Assembly: GCA_021413675.1 (NCBI GenBank)
Contig: JAIOQA010000555.1
Location: 1-64,000 of the forward strand
Direction of reading: 5' to 3'
Source: Deltaproteobacteria bacterium
GTDB lineage: Bacteria; Myxococcota_A; Polyangia; Haliangiales; Haliangiaceae
Length of the DNA stretch: 64,000 nt
Shown: positions 59,922-64,000 of the stretch, in pieces
Layout: each line of letters starts with the position of its first letter
How positions within the stretch are numbered: the first letter of the stretch is position 1
Program-made: the position numbers and the translations under genes
Notes under the pieces: model-generated
What the model was told of the DNA's origin: nothing
Seen by the model: only the letters and a program-made list of their open reading frames with translations
Databases searched by the model: none

Positions 59922-60620
59922 TCAGCGCGCGAGCGCGCGCGCGACGTCGGCCTCGAAGCTGCCGCGGATGAGCGCCGCGGTCGCGCTGCGCAGGCGGAGC
60001 TTGGTGCCGGCGTACGCGGGCCGCGACAGCGCGCCGAGGCGCTTGGCCTCCGCGAACGCGGTCGTCGCCAGCGCGTCGGCGGGCACGACCTGATCGAGGT
60101 AGCCGGCGCGCACCGCCTCGGCGGGCGTGTAGATCTGCGCGAGCAGGGTCGCGCGCGTGAGCTCGGTCGGTGACAGGCGCGCGCGCGCCAGCTCCATCGC
60201 GAGCAGCGGCACGGGCAGGCCGATCGCGACCTCGTTGAGGCCGTGCTTGTACGCGCCATCGGCGGCGTAGCGCACGTCGCCGGTGAGCACGACCAGCGCG
60301 CCGCCGGCCAGCGCGTGGCCGGTCGCGGCGATCACCAGCGGCAGCGGCAGCTCGAACAGCCGGAGCAGCAGCTCGGCGCCGGCCTTGAGCAGCGCGATCG
60401 CGTTGTCCGGCCCGCTCATCATGACGCGCAGGTCGAACCCGGCGCAGAACCGCTCGGCGCGCCCGGCGAGGACGACTGCGCTGGCCTCCTGCTCGGCGCG
60501 CGCGAGCGCCGCGAGCAGCGCCTCGATCATCGGCATCGACAGCGCGTTGGCCTTGCCGTCGTCCATGGTCAGGACGGCGACCTTGTCAGTGAGCTCGTAG
60601 CGGACCAGGTCCTCGGACAT
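59922..60620 (-). CDS. Enoyl-CoA hydratase/isomerase (crotonase) family protein
   Basis: A 232-residue crotonase fold, slightly short for the family. Oxyanion-hole residues come from AVVLAGRAERFCAGFDLRVM and LVIAATGHALAGGALVVLTG, and KHGLNEVAIGLPVPLLAMEL follows. The usual catalytic Glu pair is not fully clear, so the reaction is uncertain; a 2-enoyl-CoA or related substrate is likely. ATG 60620. A DsbA-family gene and a thiolase follow on the other side, so a fatty acid context is possible. Confidence 0.88.
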   Translation of the reverse strand: MSEDLVRYELTDKVAVLTMDDGKANALSMPMIEALLAALARAEQEASAVVLAGRAERFCAGFDLRVMMSGPDNAIALLKAGAELLLRLFELPLPLVIAATGHALAGGALVVLTGDVRYAADGAYKHGLNEVAIGLPVPLLAMELARARLSPTELTRATLLAQIYTPAEAVRAGYLDQVVPADALATTAFAEAKRLGALSRPAYAGTKLRLRSATAALIRGSFEADVARALAR

Positions 60621-60659
60621 GCGGGGACCATAACCGGTTCGGCGCCGCGTAGCAGCTCG

Positions 60660-61193
60660 CTACGGGTGCGCCTTGCCGTGCGCGGCGCGGACCGCCGCGA
60701 GGAGCGTGGCCTCGTCCCAGCTCGCATCGTGGCGCACGCCGTTGATGTAGAACGCCGGCGTCCCCTGCACGCCGCTCGCGTCGCCGCCGGCGAGATCGGC
60801 GCGGATGCGGCCGACGACCGCGTCGCTCGACGCGTCCTTCGCGACGCGCGCCGGGTCGAGCCCGAGCGCGCGCGCGTAGTCGATCAGGTGGTGATCGTCG
60901 AGCGCGGCCTGGTGCTCGTAGAGCGCGTCGTGCATCTCCCAGAACTTGCCCTGCAGCGCCGCGGCCTCGGCGACCTCGGCGGCGTGCAGCGCGTGGGGAT
61001 GGACCTGGGTGAGCGGGAAGTTGCGGAAGACGAAGCGCAGCTCGGCGCCGAGCGCGCGCTGCACCGCCTTGACGATGGGATACGCGCGTCCGCAGTGCGA
61101 GCACTCGTAGTCGCCGTACTGCACGAGCGTGACGTGCGCGTGCGCGGCGCCCTGCGCGTGATCGTGAGTCGATACCGGGATCGAGAGCTTCAT
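60660..61193 (-). CDS. DsbA family thioredoxin-fold protein
   Basis: A 177-residue protein with the redox motif CSHCG within VQYGDYECSHCGRAYPIVKA, followed by the helical insertion and FNPxTxxHPHA-like stretch FRNFPLTQVHPHALHAAEVA; near the end, SGVQGTPAFYINGVRHDASW is the cis-Pro loop region (GTPAF). There is no signal peptide, so it is probably a cytoplasmic DsbA-like or 2-hydroxychromene-isomerase-like oxidoreductase. ATG 61193 is preferred to the longer frame. Confidence 0.88.
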   Translation of the reverse strand: MKLSIPVSTHDHAQGAAHAHVTLVQYGDYECSHCGRAYPIVKAVQRALGAELRFVFRNFPLTQVHPHALHAAEVAEAAALQGKFWEMHDALYEHQAALDDHHLIDYARALGLDPARVAKDASSDAVVGRIRADLAGGDASGVQGTPAFYINGVRHDASWDEATLLAAVRAAHGKAHP

Positions 61194-61271
61194 GGTAAGC
61201 GCAGTGGAGCACGCAGCCCGCGGCCTGCATATCGCATCTCCCGCGCGCGCCGCGACTCGGAGGTTGGAGTC

Positions 61272-62450
61272 ATGAGAGACGTCGCCGTCGTCGCCTATTG
61301 TCGGACCGGGATCGGCCGCGCCCAGCGCGGCGCGCTCAACCAGACTCACGGCATCCCGATGCTGTCACACGTGCTGCGCCAGGCCGTCACGCGGGCGCAG
61401 CTCGAGCCCGGCCAGATCGAGGATGTCGTGGTCGGCTGTGGGCTGCCCGAGGGCGCGACCGGCCACAACGTGGCGCGCAACGCCGCGCTCGACGCCGGCT
61501 TCGGCGACGCCATCCCGGGGATGACGATCAACCGCTATTGCGGCTCGGGCATCAGCGCGATCTCGATCGCGGCCAATCGCATCGCCGCGGGCGAGGCCGA
61601 GGTCGTCGTCGCCGGCGGGGTCGAGAGCATCAGCCTGGTGCAGTTCAAGCTCAACCTGAACAGCTTCTTCTACGAGCCGCTGCGCCAGCGCATGCCGAGC
61701 GTGTGGTGGACGATGATCCAGACAGCCGATCACGTCGCGCAGAAATACCGCATCTCGCGCGAGGCCCAGGACGAATACGTGGTGCGGAGTCAGGCCCGGG
61801 TCGCGGCGGCGACCGCGGCCGGGGTCTACGCCGCGGAGATCGTGCCCTTCACGACCACGATGAAGGTCACCGACAAGGCGACGGGCGCGTCCCATGATCA
61901 GCCCATCACGCTCGATCGCGACGAGGGTCCACGGCCCGACACCACGCTCGCGGCGCTCGCGGCGCTCAAGCCGGTGCAGCCCGGCGGCACGATCACCGCC
62001 GGCAACGCCTCGCAGCTGTCCGACGGCGCTGCGGCGATCGTGCTGATGGACGCCGACAAGGCGGCGCAGCGCGGGCTGCCGATCCTCGGCCTGTTCCGCG
62101 GCATGCAGCTCGGCGCGGTCGCGCCCGAGGAGATGTCGATCGCGATCACGCCGGCGATCAAGAAGCTGCTGGCCCATCACCGGCTCGCGATGAGCGACGT
62201 CGATCTGTGGGAGCTGCACGAGGCGTTCGCGGTGACCACGCTCTACAACCAGGCCCAGCTCGAGACGCCGTGGGACATCACCAACGTCAACGGCGGCGCG
62301 GTGCCGCTCGGCCACCCGTACGGCATGTCGGGCGTGCGCTACGTCGGCAGCACGCTGCTGGAGCTCGCGCGCCGCGGCAAGCGCCGCGCGGTGGTCGGCG
62401 TGTGTACCGCCGGCGGCATGGCGACCGCGGCGTACCTCGAGCGACCGTAG
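61272..62450 (+). CDS. Thiolase family protein (acetyl-CoA acyltransferase)
   Basis: A 392-residue thiolase, normal length. The nucleophile is Cys in NRYCGSGISAISIAANR; the second Cys is in GVCTAGGMA and the His in NGGAVPLGHPYGMSGVRYVG. The start AVVAYCRTGIGRAQRG is typical. Reaction: reversible condensation of acyl-CoAs; the degradative class is likelier given its neighbours. GGAGGTTGGAGTC precedes ATG 61272, a clear ribosome binding site. Divergent from the DsbA-family gene. Confidence 0.95.
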   Translation: MRDVAVVAYCRTGIGRAQRGALNQTHGIPMLSHVLRQAVTRAQLEPGQIEDVVVGCGLPEGATGHNVARNAALDAGFGDAIPGMTINRYCGSGISAISIAANRIAAGEAEVVVAGGVESISLVQFKLNLNSFFYEPLRQRMPSVWWTMIQTADHVAQKYRISREAQDEYVVRSQARVAAATAAGVYAAEIVPFTTTMKVTDKATGASHDQPITLDRDEGPRPDTTLAALAALKPVQPGGTITAGNASQLSDGAAAIVLMDADKAAQRGLPILGLFRGMQLGAVAPEEMSIAITPAIKKLLAHHRLAMSDVDLWELHEAFAVTTLYNQAQLETPWDITNVNGGAVPLGHPYGMSGVRYVGSTLLELARRGKRRAVVGVCTAGGMATAAYLERP

Positions 62451-62575
62451 CCGACCTCCTCGGGACCGCGGCGCGCCCGCGCGCGGACTCACATGCCCAT
62501 GCGATGCCGCGCGCCGCGGGCCTCCGCTATCGATGGCCGCGTGCCGGTTCGCACGTTCTCCCGAGGAGACTACAG

Positions 62576-63757
62576 ATGATGTCCGCACGCACCACAGGTT
62601 TCATCCGACGATCCATTTCCCTGGCGCTGCTCGCGACGCTGGTCGAGGTCACGGGCTGCATCGCCGACGACGAGCTCGACGGGCCCCTGGGCGAAGCCCA
62701 GGAGTCCATCGCCGCCGTCACCCCGTCGCTGTGGGGATGTACCTCCGTCGACGCGACCGTGTTCACGCACGTGTTCGCGGGGCGCGCGGTCAGCTGCGGG
62801 GTCGGCGTGTACTGCGCCGTCGGCTCGGGCCAGCAGATCGGCACGGTCCTGACCATCGGGGACGTGCGCGTCTCGCAGACCAACCCCGGCTACTACGTGG
62901 CCGGGAGTTGCCTCGGTCCGACCTCGTTCCAGTGGCCGCTCGCCGGCGCGAACGGCAGCGCGTGGGTCATCAACAACTACGTCGACCTCGACACCGATCC
63001 AGGGGATCTCCGCGACTACGCGGGCGGCCAGAAGACCTACGACGGCCACCAGGGCGAGGACATCTGCATCGCGAGCTTCCGCACGATGGACAAGGGGATC
63101 CCGGTGCTCGCCGCCGCCAGCGGTACGGTCATCGAGACGCACGATGGCGAGTTCGATCGCAACACGAGCTGCACCGGCAACGCCAACTACGTGAAGGTGC
63201 GCCACGCCAACGGCTCCGAGGCCTGGTACTGGCACATGCGCAACGGCTCGGTCGCGGTCTCGACCGGCGCGCACGTCAACGCCGGCACCAAGCTGGGTGA
63301 GGTCGGCAGCTCCGGGTGCAGCACCGACCCGCACCTCCACTTCGAGGTCCACGAGTACAACGGCACGCTGCTCGATCCGTTCCGCGACAACATGTTCGCG
63401 AGCCCGCCGGCCTACAGCGCGAGCGTCCACCTGCTCGACGTCGCGATGATGCTGGGGCACGTCTCCGATGCGGCGGCGAAGTCGCCCGGCATGAACGCGA
63501 ACCTGCTCAACATCGGCGCCCAGTTCAGCACCGTCATGTACACGGGCAACGGCCTCGCCGGTCAGACGCTCGCGGTGCAGATCATGGGGCCCAACGGCAA
63601 GCAGTGGAACCGCAGCGCCGACATCACGCTGACCGGCACCGAGCGCCAGCGCCGCTTCCGCTGGTGGTGGACCCTGGGCAACACCCGCGGTGACTACGTG
63701 GTGCGCTTCCTGGTCAACGGCTCGGTCGCGAAGACGCTGACGTTCACCGCGGGCTGA
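62576..63757 (+). CDS. M23 family metallopeptidase lipoprotein
   Basis: A 393-residue lipoprotein with signal and lipobox VTGC. The M23 (LytM) domain has DGHQGEDICIAS (the HxxxD zinc ligands) and DPHLHFEVHEYNG (the HxH ligand), with KVRHANGSEAWYWHMRNGS between; the zinc site looks complete. A C-terminal beta domain (residues about 285-393) may help bind. Such peptidases cleave peptidoglycan peptides; in myxobacteria they also serve predation. GAGGAGACTACAG before ATG 62576 is a good ribosome binding site. A 17-base tandem repeat lies across its stop. Confidence 0.92.
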   Translation: MMSARTTGFIRRSISLALLATLVEVTGCIADDELDGPLGEAQESIAAVTPSLWGCTSVDATVFTHVFAGRAVSCGVGVYCAVGSGQQIGTVLTIGDVRVSQTNPGYYVAGSCLGPTSFQWPLAGANGSAWVINNYVDLDTDPGDLRDYAGGQKTYDGHQGEDICIASFRTMDKGIPVLAAASGTVIETHDGEFDRNTSCTGNANYVKVRHANGSEAWYWHMRNGSVAVSTGAHVNAGTKLGEVGSSGCSTDPHLHFEVHEYNGTLLDPFRDNMFASPPAYSASVHLLDVAMMLGHVSDAAAKSPGMNANLLNIGAQFSTVMYTGNGLAGQTLAVQIMGPNGKQWNRSADITLTGTERQRRFRWWWTLGNTRGDYVVRFLVNGSVAKTLTFTAG

Positions 63758-63770
63758 CGTTCACCGCGGG
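63736..63770. repeat. 17-base tandem duplication across the M23 stop
   Basis: GCTGACGTTCACCGCGGG occurs twice with a 17-base period. The TGA of the M23 gene (63755-63757) lies in the second copy. Because 17 is not a multiple of three, the repeat would have changed the reading frame of the C-terminus. Confidence 0.8.
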
Positions 63771-63784
63771 CCAGTCGCGAGGCG

Positions 63785-64000
63785 CTACACCAGCTGGTCG
63801 CGCAGCGCCCGCGCCACCGCCTCGGCGGCGCGGTTGACCTCGAGCTTGCGGTAGAGGTTGCGGACATGGGTGCGCACCGTGTCGAGCTGGACCGCGAGCG
63901 CCGCGGCGGTCTCCTGGTAGCTGCGGCCGTCGACCAGGCAGCGCAGCACCTCGCGCTCGCGGGTCGAGAGCTCGACGCGCGCCGGCCCGCTGGCGCGCGC
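63785..64000 (-). CDS. LuxR/FixJ-type HTH response regulator, N-terminus outside the window
   Basis: The last 71 codons of a minus-strand gene: SGPARVELSTREREVLRCLV then YQETAAALAVQLDTVRTHVR and YRKLEVNRAAEAVARALRDQ before TAG. The REREVLRCL...HVRNLYRKLEV pattern is the canonical LuxR C-terminal helix-turn-helix. The upstream part (likely receiver or sensor) lies beyond the right edge. Confidence 0.88.
   Translation of the reverse strand, partial: ARASGPARVELSTREREVLRCLVDGRSYQETAAALAVQLDTVRTHVRNLYRKLEVNRAAEAVARALRDQLV

Overview
The window is very GC-rich DNA with near-saturated G/C at third codon positions. The gene content points to a large-genome Myxococcota (Haliangiales/Kofleriaceae-like) predator-type bacterium. 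The evidence is a MYXO-CTERM-like tail on a VWA protein, MopE-type CNGxDDDCDG repeats, a Ser/Thr kinase fused to TPRs, many lipoproteins with pyramids of Pro/Ala/Asp linkers, and frequent GTG starts with 4-bp GTGA/ATGA overlaps. This taxonomic call is inference; no rRNA is present.

1-7.4 kb: a 3'-truncated HELGH putative metalloprotease, a small membrane protein, an ABC1/AarF (UbiB-type) kinase with a visible promoter, an M14 carboxypeptidase, ApaH, a CBS-pair protein and a beta-propeller-like anchored protein; an intrinsic terminator separates the last two. 7.5-18.9 kb: one long minus-strand operon of the Bat/MoxR type (MoxR ATPase, DUF58, a lipoprotein with a BatD-like tail, BatA, BatB, a large Gln/Asp-rich TPR lipoprotein, a BatD-BatE-SH3 fusion), with an AlaX alanyl-tRNA editing protein at its end.

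19.2-29.2 kb: a TonB-C-like lipoprotein and an OmpA-cyclophilin fusion, then a tightly coupled six-gene operon (coiled-coil protein, MurG-like glycosyltransferase, three radical SAM enzymes, anchored small protein). I consider this one of two candidate undescribed systems. It converges on a SET methyltransferase-GNAT fusion.

29.3-41.6 kb: a kinase-TPR sensor, a NADAR protein, a carboxymuconolactone decarboxylase/MarR pair sharing an operator, a Gfo/Idh/MocA oxidoreductase, a frameshifted oxygenase-like gene, a large secreted VWA/MopE/MYXO-CTERM protein, an FGE-like MopE lipoprotein and a truncated Cys-rich fragment.

41.6-48.6 kb: the second candidate system. A divergent PurA paralogue is translationally coupled to a zinc-ribbon/SPFH/coiled-coil protein; divergent from these are a zinc-ribbon pseudokinase and a VWA-DUF2135 (YfaP-like) protein. 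Shared zinc ribbons and shared small intergenic spacing suggest one functional unit, probably a nucleotide-linked membrane-stress or conflict system.

48.7-53.2 kb: a lipoprotein, a lone RAYT-type transposase with a clear promoter, and a five-gene chain of small proteins including a SUKH domain, which looks like an immunity-gene cluster without a toxin. 53.2-64 kb: an MpaB-family oxygenase divergent from a TetR regulator with dyad symmetry between them, several lipoproteins, a GST, a CHRD protein, a crotonase, a DsbA-family protein, a thiolase, an M23 endopeptidase lipoprotein and the C-terminal HTH of a LuxR-type regulator at the right edge. No tRNA, rRNA, CRISPR array or complete insertion sequence was seen.
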